A DNA stretch of 13,686 nucleotides. Origin: Campylobacteraceae bacterium (GTDB taxonomy: Bacteria; Campylobacterota; Campylobacteria; Campylobacterales; Sulfurovaceae). Under the pieces are notes generated by a model. It worked only from the letters and a program-made list of their open reading frames with translations, did not search any database and had not been told where the DNA came from. The stretch lies in the NCBI GenBank assembly GCA_027002665.1, contig JALWZK010000243.1, forward strand, positions 1 to 13,686, written 5' to 3'. Position numbers and translations under genes: made by a program. Of the stretch, positions 1 to 7,076 are shown piece after piece. Position 1 is the first letter of the stretch. Each line of letters starts with the position of its first letter.

Positions 1-244
1 AAATAGATGTTACAAAACCTCCCAATAGAGAGCCAAACAGCATCACTCCCTCCCAAGAACCCGCATTCTTAATCTCCTTCAGATAGCTATAGTTATTTGG
101 GTCTAAATCGAAAATAACTCCTGCAAAATATGGCACATATGTAGAGGCACCTATTGGTCTATCCGCTCCATAGATAGAAAATGTAAGTAGGAGAAGTCCT
201 GATAGTAAAATACCACCCATCCACCAAGGTAATCTATTTGTCAT
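1..244 (-). CDS. YeeE/YedE-family sulfur transport membrane protein, N-terminal part (truncated by window edge)
   Basis: Reading the minus strand from an ATG at 244-242 gives 81 open codons that run off the left edge. The product starts MTNRLPWWMGG, has a hydrophobic helix at about residues 9-25, then GADRPIGAST (26-35), a pattern I associate with YeeE/YedE (DUF395-type) inner-membrane proteins that carry thiosulfate or related sulfur compounds. A second hydrophobic segment begins near residue 64 (SWEGVMLFGSLLGGF). The start is supported by AAAGGA at 257-252 on the minus strand, 7 nt before the ATG. It is transcribed divergently from the Nif3 gene. Only the N-terminus is visible, so the family call rests on the GADRPIGAS stretch and topology; the substrate is not shown. 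Confidence 0.7.
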   Translation of the reverse strand, partial: MTNRLPWWMGGILLSGLLLLTFSIYGADRPIGASTYVPYFAGVIFDLDPNNYSYLKEIKNAGSWEGVMLFGSLLGGFVTSI

Positions 245-271
245 AATTATATCCTTTATAATTTTTCTCTA

Positions 272-277
272 ATTATA
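272..277 (-). promoter_or_regulatory. Candidate -10 box for the YeeE-like gene
   Basis: On the minus strand a perfect TATAAT lies at 277-272 in the context GTGTATAATTAG. A start of transcription near 265 would give a leader of about 20 nt holding the AAAGGA ribosome binding site. No clear -35 box is visible, which is usual for the main sigma factor of Campylobacterota. The region is very AT-rich, so a chance match is possible. Confidence 0.4.
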
Positions 278-315
278 CACTATATTTTCTAATAAGTAAA
301 ATTTATTTTGTTTAA

Positions 316-333
316 TGTTTTAAACAATATAAT
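316..333 (+). promoter_or_regulatory. Candidate promoter with operator-like palindrome for the Nif3 operon
   Basis: A perfect TATAAT is at 328-333. Directly upstream is the 11-bp palindrome TGTTTTAAACA (316-326), which would sit in the -35/-10 spacer, a common position for an operator. Transcription from here would begin near 340 and give a leader of about 36 nt, with AAAGAGA at 357-363 as a weak ribosome binding site. A regulator is not identifiable from the sequence. Confidence 0.35.
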
Positions 334-363
334 TGATAAAACTACTTTTAAAACATAAAGAGA

Positions 364-369
364 TATAAT
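364..369 (+). promoter_or_regulatory. Second TATAAT, 6 nt before the Nif3 ATG (possible leaderless start)
   Basis: A second perfect TATAAT occupies 364-369. Counting the hexamer as -12 to -7 places +1 exactly on the A of the ATG at 376. If used, the transcript would be leaderless. The upstream TATAAT at 328-333 is the competing choice. Confidence 0.3.
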
Positions 370-375
370 CTATCT

Positions 376-1137
376 ATGATAAAAGTAGAAGATATATATA
401 ACAGATTAGATAATATTAGTCCATTTGAGCTTCAGGAGAAGTGGGATAACTCTGGATTAATTGTAGGTAGTATGGGTAGAAAAGTAACAGATATTGTAGT
501 ATCCCTCGATATAGACAGAGAGAATCTATTAGGAGCGAAAGAGAAAACTCTCTTTATAGTCCACCACCCTCTAATATTTTCAGGATTAAAAAGATTGGAT
601 TTCTCCAAATATCCTTCAAACCTCTTAGAGATAATAGTCAAAAAGGATATTTCAGTTATTGCAATGCATACAAATTTTGATAAAACCCATCTAAATAGAT
701 TTCTATTTGAAGAGGTTTTAGGATTTAAAATCGATTCAATGGAGGATTTTATATGCACCGCCATAGGAGATTGGAGGAGAGATGAGTTAATATCTCACTT
801 AAAATCTAAATTGGAGTTAGATACCCTTAGAGTTATATCTTCCAAAGAGAGGATAAAATCTATTAGTTTAACAACAGGTGCAGGAGCCTCTTTTATAGAT
901 AATGTCCAGAGTGATTGCTTCTTAACGGGAGATATAAAATATCACGATGCAATCAAGGCTTTAAATCAAAATTTAATGATGATAGATATTGGACACTACG
1001 ATAGTGAGAGATTTTTTGTAAATGTGATGAGTAGAGAGTTGGAAAATTTAGGAGTTTCTGCTATAATTTCGCAGTCGTGTAACCCATTTAAAATATATAC
1101 TACAAAAAGCTTCAGACCCCAAAAGGATAAAGATTGA
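376..1137 (+). CDS. Nif3-like dinuclear metal center hexameric protein (YbgI/DUF34 family)
   Basis: 253 residues, close to the usual 240-260 for short NIF3/YbgI proteins. The dimetal-site signature is intact: the HH pair at 63-64 in IVHHPLIFSG, D102 in MHTNFD, and H207 and E211 in DIGHYDSER; TGDIKYHDA (184-192) is the other conserved block. Family members form toroidal hexamers with two metals per subunit. Their biochemical role is unsettled, although GTP cyclohydrolase I type 2 and metal-handling roles have been proposed. It is the first gene of a six-gene run, and its TGA overlaps the TTG start of the next gene by 4 nt. The ATG at 376 is the first in frame and fits the family N-terminus. 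Family assignment is firm; function is not. Confidence 0.9.
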   Translation: MIKVEDIYNRLDNISPFELQEKWDNSGLIVGSMGRKVTDIVVSLDIDRENLLGAKEKTLFIVHHPLIFSGLKRLDFSKYPSNLLEIIVKKDISVIAMHTNFDKTHLNRFLFEEVLGFKIDSMEDFICTAIGDWRRDELISHLKSKLELDTLRVISSKERIKSISLTTGAGASFIDNVQSDCFLTGDIKYHDAIKALNQNLMMIDIGHYDSERFFVNVMSRELENLGVSAIISQSCNPFKIYTTKSFRPQKDKD

Positions 1138-1859
1138 ATAGACATTTAAAAGAGTTAATAGAACTTTCAAAATTAGATAAATCAATTGATGAGTTTAATC
1201 CACTTATTGAGATGGCAGAGAAAAAATTGAATAGGAGAGTTGTAAAACGAGATAATATAAGTAAAAAAGTGGCTAAGATAAACTCTATCATAGAGGATAC
1301 CAAATCCAAAATAGACTCTTTAGAAAACCAAATTAAATCAATTAATGAGCAACTAACTCTAAATCTTGCAAAGGAGAAGGTTATTCGAAATGAAAAGGAG
1401 TTACAAGCTCTGCAGATGGAGAGGGAACTTGCCAATGAGAAATTGAATTTTGTGAATGAAGAGATAGATAAACTCAATAGATTATTGGAGATAAAAGAGC
1501 AGGAGATGGTAGAGGCCAATAAAGAGTTGGAAAAGGCTGAAATTGACTTGGCTAAGGTATCCGATGAGGTCTCTAAGAAGTTGGCTTCAATTCATGAAGA
1601 TAAGGCTAAACTCTATGCGAAACGGGATAGTAAGATTAGAAATATTGACCAGAAGATTCTATCTTTCTATGAAAAAATCCGTATTTGGGCTAAAAATACT
1701 ACCGTCGTGCCGGTAAAGAAACAGGCATGTTATGGCTGTTATATGAGACTAAATGATAGTGCTTATGCAGAGGTTATTAAATCCGAAGAGATATGCACCT
1801 GTCACCACTGTGGTAGAATTATATATATAGAACCACAAACCGTCGAAGCAGAGGGATAA
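1134..1859 (+). CDS. Coiled-coil C4 zinc-ribbon protein (FlgZ/HP0958-like)
   Basis: 241 residues. About 30-180 are almost entirely charged heptad-like sequence, a long antiparallel coiled coil. The C-terminus carries a zinc ribbon with CYGC (199-202) and CHHC (223-226) as the likely four ligands, plus an extra C221. This is the architecture of Helicobacter pylori HP0958 (FlgZ), reported to stabilise the flagellar sigma factor RpoN and act on flagellin mRNA; other bacteria have the same fold without a flagellar link, so that role is inference. The start is TTG at 1134, overlapping the previous stop, with AAAAGGA at 1121-1127 as ribosome binding site. The next in-frame ATG is codon 27 and would cut off the conserved N-terminal helix, so TTG is preferred. 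Confidence 0.85.
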   Translation: MNRHLKELIELSKLDKSIDEFNPLIEMAEKKLNRRVVKRDNISKKVAKINSIIEDTKSKIDSLENQIKSINEQLTLNLAKEKVIRNEKELQALQMERELANEKLNFVNEEIDKLNRLLEIKEQEMVEANKELEKAEIDLAKVSDEVSKKLASIHEDKAKLYAKRDSKIRNIDQKILSFYEKIRIWAKNTTVVPVKKQACYGCYMRLNDSAYAEVIKSEEICTCHHCGRIIYIEPQTVEAEG

Positions 1860-1865
1860 GAGTAT

Positions 1866-3041
1866 TTGGATAGAGTCTTTTTTATCCTATATACTCTTAC
1901 TATTAGTCTAATATATACTATTGCTATTCCTATTCTATATCTATTATCAAAAATAAGAGAGAAGTATAGAGAGTCTATTCCTGCCCGATTTTTTTTAAAA
2001 AATAATCCTCCATTAAGCCCTAATGGAGTTTGGTTTCACTCATGTAGCTTTGGAGAGGCGAGAGCAATATACCCCATTTTAGATAAGCTTCCCACCCAAA
2101 TATTGAGAGTTACCACCACTACAGAAACGGGATTTAGAGCAGTATCCAAAATGGTTCCGAATGAGAGTAGATATTTACCATTTGAGCCTCTTCTAATTCG
2201 CTGGATAACCCCTCAAAAGGTATTAGTGGTAGTTGAAGCAGAGTTCTGGTATCTACTATTTGCTTTAGTCAAGATGAAAGGGGGTAAGACTCTACTTATA
2301 AATGCGAGAATTAGTGATAACTCCTTTCATAAATACCATAGAGTAAGATGGCTATATAGAGTGATATTTAAATATATTGATGAGGTATATGCTCAGAGTG
2401 AAATAGATAAGAGTAGATTAGAGAAACTTGGTGCAAAAAATATTACTGTTATAGGTAATATAAAATTGGCAAATATCCCATCGGCTACAAAAAAGCTCTC
2501 AAAACCGAAAGCTCTATTAATATGTGCAGGAAGCACCCACGAGGGAGAGGAGGAGCTTATATTAAATGCCTTTATTAAACTGAGAGAGGTTGAGCCAAAT
2601 AGTAAATTGGCAATTGTTCCACGACACCCCGAAAGATTTAATAGAGTTTCTCAAATAGTTAGAGATGTGGCCAATGAATATCACTATAGTTATCATAACT
2701 ATTCAGATAATGAGGCATTCAATTCAGATATAGTAGTGGTTAATGTTCTGGGTGAGCTTGTTAATATATATGCTATTAGTGATATTGTAATACTTGGAGG
2801 AGCATTTTTCCCTATTGGTGGACATAATGCCTCTGAAGCGGCACAGTTTGGTTGTAAAATTATATCTGGGATTTACTATTTTAATCAACGAGATATATTT
2901 AATACAATAGAGGGGATAACCATTATCGATAAAGATGAGTTATCTAAGACGCTAATAGAGCATAAGAGTCTAAAATCATCAAAAATAGTAGATAGAACAG
3001 ATATTAACCCTATTTTAAAATCGATAAAAAAAGAGTTATAG
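1866..3041 (+). CDS. waaA: 3-deoxy-D-manno-octulosonic acid (Kdo) transferase
   Basis: 391 residues, a GT-B glycosyltransferase of family GT30 that moves Kdo from CMP-Kdo to lipid A precursor on the inner face of the inner membrane. An N-terminal membrane anchor spans about 4-28. The acceptor-domain motif VWFHSCSFGEARA contains E64, matching the catalytic glutamate of known WaaA. Later come VEAEFWYLL, LINARISDNSF, AGSTHEGEEEL, VPRHPERF and the nucleotide-sugar motif GGHNASEAAQFG. The start is TTG at 1866, 6 nt after the previous stop, with GAGGGA at 1851-1856. No in-frame ATG occurs until about codon 96, inside the conserved domain, so TTG is the only workable start. Whether it adds one or two Kdo units cannot be told. 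Confidence 0.93.
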   Translation: MDRVFFILYTLTISLIYTIAIPILYLLSKIREKYRESIPARFFLKNNPPLSPNGVWFHSCSFGEARAIYPILDKLPTQILRVTTTTETGFRAVSKMVPNESRYLPFEPLLIRWITPQKVLVVVEAEFWYLLFALVKMKGGKTLLINARISDNSFHKYHRVRWLYRVIFKYIDEVYAQSEIDKSRLEKLGAKNITVIGNIKLANIPSATKKLSKPKALLICAGSTHEGEEELILNAFIKLREVEPNSKLAIVPRHPERFNRVSQIVRDVANEYHYSYHNYSDNEAFNSDIVVVNVLGELVNIYAISDIVILGGAFFPIGGHNASEAAQFGCKIISGIYYFNQRDIFNTIEGITIIDKDELSKTLIEHKSLKSSKIVDRTDINPILKSIKKEL

Positions 3042-3782
3042 ATGGAAAAAGCATATAAGTTACTTGCAAAACAGGAAGGTATCTCAAATAAGAGAGCGAA
3101 AGAGTTAATAGATAGAGGATTGGTATATATCTTAGATAGAAAAGTGAAAATAGCAAGGGCAGAGGTGCCACAAGCTACCAGATTTAGGGTAGAGAGTATA
3201 GATAATATTGATATTATATATGAAGATAGTAATATTATAGCAGTTAATAAACCCCCTCTCTTAGATAGTTATGAGGTTCTATATGCTTTAAATGGGAGAG
3301 ATATAGAGTTGATTCATCGTCTCGATAGAGATACCTCAGGGGTTTTACTCCTATCTAAGAGTAGAGCCTTTTTAAATAAAGCTATAGAGGCTTTTAAACA
3401 GAAAAGGGTTAAAAAGAGATATATCGCTTGGGTAGAGGGTATCTTTTTTGAGAAGATAACTATCGATACTCCAATTACAACATATAAAAGAGGAAATAGA
3501 GCATTCTCTAAGATAGATAAGAGAGGTGGAAAACCTGCAACTACAATAGTAACTCCAATAGAGATACAGGGTAGAAAATCGAAAGTGGCAATAGAGATAG
3601 AGACGGGCAGAACTCACCAAATTCGTCTGCATCTATCATCTATTGGACACCCTATTGTGGGAGATGAGAGATATGGTTCTGTAACGAGAGCTAAGAGAGT
3701 TCTGCTACATGCAAAATCAATATCTCTTTTAGAGTATTCATTTGAAGCCAAAGAGCCTAAAGATATAGTTAAATATAAATAG
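3042..3782 (+). CDS. RluA-family 23S rRNA/tRNA pseudouridine synthase
   Basis: 246 residues. An S4-like RNA-binding segment occupies about 1-50. The catalytic domain has YEDSNIIAVNKPP (60-72), the motif II signature HRLDRDTSG with catalytic D95, and near the C-terminus GRTHQIRLHLSSIGHPIVGDERYG. These are diagnostic of the RluA/RluD branch that isomerises uridine to pseudouridine in structured RNA. The target site cannot be inferred from sequence, so no gene symbol is given. The ATG directly abuts the waaA stop (TAG at 3039-3041), so translation is probably coupled; AAAGAG at 3029-3034 is the ribosome binding site. I recall the same Nif3-like, zinc-ribbon, kdtA, pseudouridine synthase order in Campylobacter jejuni. 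Confidence 0.92.
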   Translation: MEKAYKLLAKQEGISNKRAKELIDRGLVYILDRKVKIARAEVPQATRFRVESIDNIDIIYEDSNIIAVNKPPLLDSYEVLYALNGRDIELIHRLDRDTSGVLLLSKSRAFLNKAIEAFKQKRVKKRYIAWVEGIFFEKITIDTPITTYKRGNRAFSKIDKRGGKPATTIVTPIEIQGRKSKVAIEIETGRTHQIRLHLSSIGHPIVGDERYGSVTRAKRVLLHAKSISLLEYSFEAKEPKDIVKYK

Positions 3783-3794
3783 GAGTGTAACCTT

Positions 3795-4514
3795 ATGGAA
3801 AATAGACAGCAGAAGATAGTAAATATGTTCGATGATATAGCCTCAACCTATGATTTGGCAAATAGAGTCTTAAGCATGGGGATAGATAGAGAGTGGAGAA
3901 AAAAGGGGTGTAATAGAGCCTATGAGATATTGAATAGTAAAAATATAACTCAAATTACAGATGTGGCTTGTGGCACAGGGGATTTACTAATATTTTGGGA
4001 GAGATATGCTAAAAGACATGGAGTTAGTGTAGAAAAGTATATTGGAATCGACCCATCTGTGAAGATGTTGGAGGTGGCAAGAAAAAAGGTAAATTTTGCG
4101 GAGTTTATTGAGGGAAAAGCACAAGATTTACCGATAGAGGATAACTCCACAGAGATAATCTCCATATCTTATGGAATAAGAAATGTTGTAGATAGAGTTG
4201 ATGCACTTAAGGAGTTCTATAGAGCCTTAAAACCTAATGGAATTGTGGTCATCTTAGAGTTTACAAAACAGAATAGAGAAGGATTAATAGATAGAGTTGT
4301 CGATTTTGGCATGAAAAAAGTTTTACCTATTATTGGGGGGATTATCTCGAAGAACTATGAGGCATATAAGTATCTCCCAAACTCTATTGAGGAGTTTTTA
4401 ACAACAGATATGTTGGCGGAAGAGTTAGAGAGTGTCGGCTTTAAAATGAAGTATATAAAATCCTTCTCCATGGGTATCTCCACTCTCTTAATAGCACAAA
4501 AAATTAAAGGTTAA
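3795..4514 (+). CDS. ubiE: Demethylmenaquinone/ubiquinone C-methyltransferase
   Basis: 239 residues, a class I SAM-dependent methyltransferase. Family signatures are FDDIASTYDLANRVLSMGID (12-31), SAM motif I DVACGTGDL (56-64), YIGIDPSVKML, and the UbiE/MenG blocks SYGIRNV (125-131) and LKPNGIVVILEFTK. It methylates demethylmenaquinone to menaquinone. Campylobacterota make menaquinone by the futalosine route and lack ubiquinone, so the MenG role is the expected one. The ATG at 3795 has AGGAG at 3781-3785 overlapping the previous stop. Its quinone product feeds the respiratory chain that ends in the cbb3 oxidase encoded convergently nearby. Confidence 0.95.
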   Translation: MENRQQKIVNMFDDIASTYDLANRVLSMGIDREWRKKGCNRAYEILNSKNITQITDVACGTGDLLIFWERYAKRHGVSVEKYIGIDPSVKMLEVARKKVNFAEFIEGKAQDLPIEDNSTEIISISYGIRNVVDRVDALKEFYRALKPNGIVVILEFTKQNREGLIDRVVDFGMKKVLPIIGGIISKNYEAYKYLPNSIEEFLTTDMLAEELESVGFKMKYIKSFSMGISTLLIAQKIKG

Positions 4515-4516
4515 TT

Positions 4517-5752
4517 TTGATTCAAGGTCTAATAGTAGCACTATTAAGCTCTGGAGCTATATATTTAGATTGGATTGGAGTTGTAAATCATCTAATAAAT
4601 ACCATCTTAGGACTGCTTACTATCTATTTTCTTCTCAGAAGTTCATCTAAGGAGTGGTTTTGGAGTGGATTCTTTATTGGAATTTTATGGTTTTGGTGGA
4701 TTAGTGTAAGTTTTAAAAATTATGGTTTCGGTTGGGCTATGCCTATTGGGATTCTAATTACCGGATTGATATATGGGGGACTATTCTATATTCCCGCAAA
4801 AATTAGTGAATATATATCCAATAGAACCTCATCGAGATTGGTAGAACTTATAGTAAAAGCCTCTACCCTTCTAATCTTCTCATATATTCACCCGATAGAG
4901 TTTGATTGGTTTAAACCAGAGCTTATATTTACCAATAGCTATCTGGGGATAGAGAAGTGGCAGTTTGCCATAACTCTAATGGCTACACTCATAGCTATAT
5001 ATAGAGAAGATTTGAGATTTCTATTTTTAGTCATATTGGCATTTCCATTTAGTAGCTATTTTAATAAAACTCCACTTCCAAATAGAGGTATAGTTTTGTC
5101 TAACTCAATGACAACGGTTCAAGATAAGTGGAATCCTAAACTTCAATCTAAACATATCAATATTGTATTAAATAAGATAGAGAGGGCAATAGATGAGGGA
5201 AGAAGATTAATTATATTTCCAGAGTCCATATTTGCCTTTTTTTTAAATGAGCATCAAGAGCTTATGACAACTCTTCAGGCACTATCTAACGATATTACTA
5301 TTGTAATAGGAGGGTTATACTTAGATAATAATATTCCAAGAAACTCAACCTATCTATTTAAAGATGGAGAGTTTAAAGTGATAGATAAGGCTGTATTGGT
5401 CCCATTTGGAGAGCAGAATCCACTTCCAGAGTGGCTGGGAAATATAGTAAATAGAATATTTTTTGATGGAGCCCCCGACTATGTGGCATCATCTGATGTT
5501 ACAGACTATACTATAGATGGGGTAAAATATAGAAATGCAATCTGTTATGAGGGGACAAGTGAAGAACTATATAAAAATAGTCCCAAAAATATGATACTTA
5601 TATCCAATAATGGGTGGGTAGTCCCATCAATAGAGCCTACAGAGCAGAAGATTTTACTTCAATACTATAGCAAAAAGTATGGGACTACCATATATCATGC
5701 TGTAAATATGTCTCCATCATATATTGTCCATAATGGAGAGGTTTATAGATAA
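4517..5752 (+). CDS. lnt: Apolipoprotein N-acyltransferase, short C-terminus
   Basis: 411 residues. Lnt adds the third acyl chain to the N-terminal cysteine of lipoproteins at the periplasmic face of the inner membrane. Six or seven hydrophobic segments fill about 1-182, followed by a carbon-nitrogen hydrolase domain with the catalytic triad E236 (IIFPESIFAF), K291 (IDKAVLVPFGEQ) and C343 (AICYEGTS). The start is TTG at 4517, 2 nt after the ubiE stop, with AAAGG at 4506-4510; the next in-frame ATG is at codon 75, inside the membrane domain. The protein stops soon after SPSYIVHNGEVYR and lacks the final membrane helix found after this domain in E. coli Lnt. The stop lies 5 bp from the convergent fixH-like stop. 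Confidence 0.9.
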   Translation: MIQGLIVALLSSGAIYLDWIGVVNHLINTILGLLTIYFLLRSSSKEWFWSGFFIGILWFWWISVSFKNYGFGWAMPIGILITGLIYGGLFYIPAKISEYISNRTSSRLVELIVKASTLLIFSYIHPIEFDWFKPELIFTNSYLGIEKWQFAITLMATLIAIYREDLRFLFLVILAFPFSSYFNKTPLPNRGIVLSNSMTTVQDKWNPKLQSKHINIVLNKIERAIDEGRRLIIFPESIFAFFLNEHQELMTTLQALSNDITIVIGGLYLDNNIPRNSTYLFKDGEFKVIDKAVLVPFGEQNPLPEWLGNIVNRIFFDGAPDYVASSDVTDYTIDGVKYRNAICYEGTSEELYKNSPKNMILISNNGWVVPSIEPTEQKILLQYYSKKYGTTIYHAVNMSPSYIVHNGEVYR

Positions 5753-5757
5753 AGATG

Positions 5758-6324
5758 TTAAAGCACGCTATTTGTCTTTATAAAAAAGTAGCCTCTATTA
5801 TTATTAACTGTAACTCTTCCGGTTAAATTCCAGTGTCCTTTAAATGGAATTTTTACAGTTTTAGAGTATAGATTATCTTTAAAGATAAAATCTTTTATCT
5901 CAATATCTCCATTAGTCTCTATGGCACGAGTTAAAAGAAGCTCTATTTTAGCATTAGATATAACTTTTGAGCTATTTTTATCTTTTATAGATATTTTTAT
6001 ACTATTTTCCCCAACTTTTAAAAAATCTCTATGTATATGATTTTTTTCTAAGGAGCGTTGTCCAAGAAAAATATCTTTAACAATAAGTCCTACCCTATTT
6101 CCATTTATATCGAAAGTGATATTATACTTTTTTAGAAAATCTCTATTGTCACTCATCATACTATTATAGTCACTGTCCACAATATGATAACTACTTAAAA
6201 AGCTCTTATCCTCATATACAGGCACACTCATTGTGCTTTTTATTGTCCAGATAATCATTCCAAAAGTGAACCCAAATATAAGAAAGAAAAATAGTAACCA
6301 GAGTCTATATTTTTTAATTTTCAT
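5758..6324 (-). CDS. FixH/CcoH-like cbb3 oxidase assembly membrane protein
   Basis: 188 residues from the ATG at 6324-6322. One membrane helix at about 8-28 (ending MIIWTIKS), then VPVYEDKSF...YHIVDSDYN (34-54) and a periplasmic beta-rich domain with GHWNLTGRV near 163-171. That layout is typical of FixH/CcoH, which associates with cbb3 oxidase during assembly. A TTG two codons upstream (6330-6328) is rejected as the start because AAAAAGGA abuts it, whereas the ATG is 6 nt from that site. The upstream gene's stop ends 2 nt before the ATG. It is the last gene of the cco operon. Sequence similarity to FixH is moderate; the operon context supports it. Confidence 0.75.
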   Translation of the reverse strand: MKIKKYRLWLLFFFLIFGFTFGMIIWTIKSTMSVPVYEDKSFLSSYHIVDSDYNSMMSDNRDFLKKYNITFDINGNRVGLIVKDIFLGQRSLEKNHIHRDFLKVGENSIKISIKDKNSSKVISNAKIELLLTRAIETNGDIEIKDFIFKDNLYSKTVKIPFKGHWNLTGRVTVNNNRGYFFIKTNSVL

Positions 6325-6326
6325 AT

Positions 6327-6983
6327 TCAATCCTTTTTAGATTTTAAGACCGCTATGGTGTATAGGATTAATCCTATTATTAAAATAGTATATATAGTCA
6401 CTCTCCATATAGTAGAGGCTACTGTTCCATCACTTCCAATACCCGATTCTAACTTAACTCCTCTAACCTCTGCCACTTTATCTGCAATTGCTGTATATCC
6501 ATTAAACATTGCGGCCGATACTTTGGCATACATGCTATTTTTATCTTTTGATGCAAGTAGTGGAATGGTATATCTATCTAAAATAGTATCTTTATCTACA
6601 ATTCCCTTAATATCACCACTTATTAAAAGATTTACATGTGTATCTTCCAATGAGAGCGTAAGAACTATAAAAGGAGTTTGTAGATTTTTTGTAATATTTG
6701 CCTCATAAACTTTAATAAATGCAATTTTATCTTTCATACTATTGAATCTTCTATTACTATAACTCTCCTTAGCATAGATATATACTCCAATGCCTGTTTT
6801 TTCTAAGAGTTCATTTCCTATTTCATCTATCTTAGCAATAGAACGAGGGTCAATCATCTTAGAACCACTTAAGATAAATTTAGATTTTGTTAAGGTCGGA
6901 ATGTAGTTATCGGATATAAGTGCAGTTGTCAAACCTATTAGAAGTGCCAGAAGCACTTCTATTTTAAATATTCCTATTCTCAT
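6327..6983 (-). CDS. Two-helix membrane protein with TPM-like periplasmic domain
   Basis: 218 residues. An N-terminal signal-anchor helix lies at about 7-24 and a second helix at about 190-212, followed by a short KSKKD tail. The middle part (about 42-176) has alternating helices and strands, with ELLEKTGIGVYIYAKES and PFIVLTLSLEDTHVNLLISGDIKG. This looks like a TPM domain (PF04536 type), in which a metal-binding or protein-quality-control role has been described for some members; I cannot point to catalytic residues. The ATG at 6983 directly follows the stop of the 30-aa ORF with only a weak upstream GTTGG, so translation is probably coupled. Its place between ccoP and the FixH-like gene suggests a role in cbb3 oxidase biogenesis or stability, which is inference. 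Confidence 0.65.
   Translation of the reverse strand: MRIGIFKIEVLLALLIGLTTALISDNYIPTLTKSKFILSGSKMIDPRSIAKIDEIGNELLEKTGIGVYIYAKESYSNRRFNSMKDKIAFIKVYEANITKNLQTPFIVLTLSLEDTHVNLLISGDIKGIVDKDTILDRYTIPLLASKDKNSMYAKVSAAMFNGYTAIADKVAEVRGVKLESGIGSDGTVASTIWRVTIYTILIIGLILYTIAVLKSKKD
6331..6338 (-). promoter_or_regulatory. Ribosome binding site deciding the FixH-like start
   Basis: The minus strand reads AAAAAGGA from 6338 to 6331. It touches the TTG at 6330-6328 but lies 6 nt before the ATG at 6324-6322, which is therefore the better start. Confidence 0.7.
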
Positions 6984-7076
6984 TTAACCAACAAATACTC
7001 TCGTTGGGTCACCAAATGTGAGCATTATTGAAATAATTGCTGAAATAGCTAACAAAATTCCTATAATCTTATCCAT
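6984..7076 (-). CDS. 30-aa single-helix membrane protein in the cco operon (unrecognised)
   Basis: ATG at 7076-7074, stop TAA at 6986-6984. The product begins MDKIIGILLAISAIISIMLT and ends FGDPTRVFVG: a short charged start, one membrane helix at about 4-20 and a small polar tail. Evidence that it is real: AAAGGA at 7088-7083 with 6 nt spacing; a TAATG overlap with the upstream DUF4006-like gene; and a stop that directly abuts the ATG of the TPM-like gene, so the ORF fills the whole gap between them. I do not recognise a family. Small single-helix subunits such as CcoM are known in some cbb3 oxidases, so an accessory oxidase peptide is a reasonable but unproven idea. Confidence 0.7.
   Translation of the reverse strand: MDKIIGILLAISAIISIMLTFGDPTRVFVG

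Noticed and set aside
432..764. Antisense open frame of 110 codons over the Nif3-like gene
   Set aside because: It lies wholly inside a well-supported gene and shows no recognisable motif.
1112..1519. Antisense open frame of 135 codons over the zinc-ribbon gene
   Set aside because: The product is a low-complexity Ser/Leu/Phe string, the mirror of the Lys/Glu-rich coiled coil on the plus strand; no family signature.
3042..3782. Many short GATAGA/AGATAG repeats across the plus-strand operons
   Set aside because: They come from frequent Ile-Asp-Arg and Glu-Arg codons (ATA GAT AGA) in AT-rich genes; no regular spacing and no array.
6355..6708. Plus-strand open frame of 117 codons over the TPM-like gene
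   Set aside because: No ribosome binding site or family pattern; the minus-strand gene fits the operon, with coupled starts and stops.
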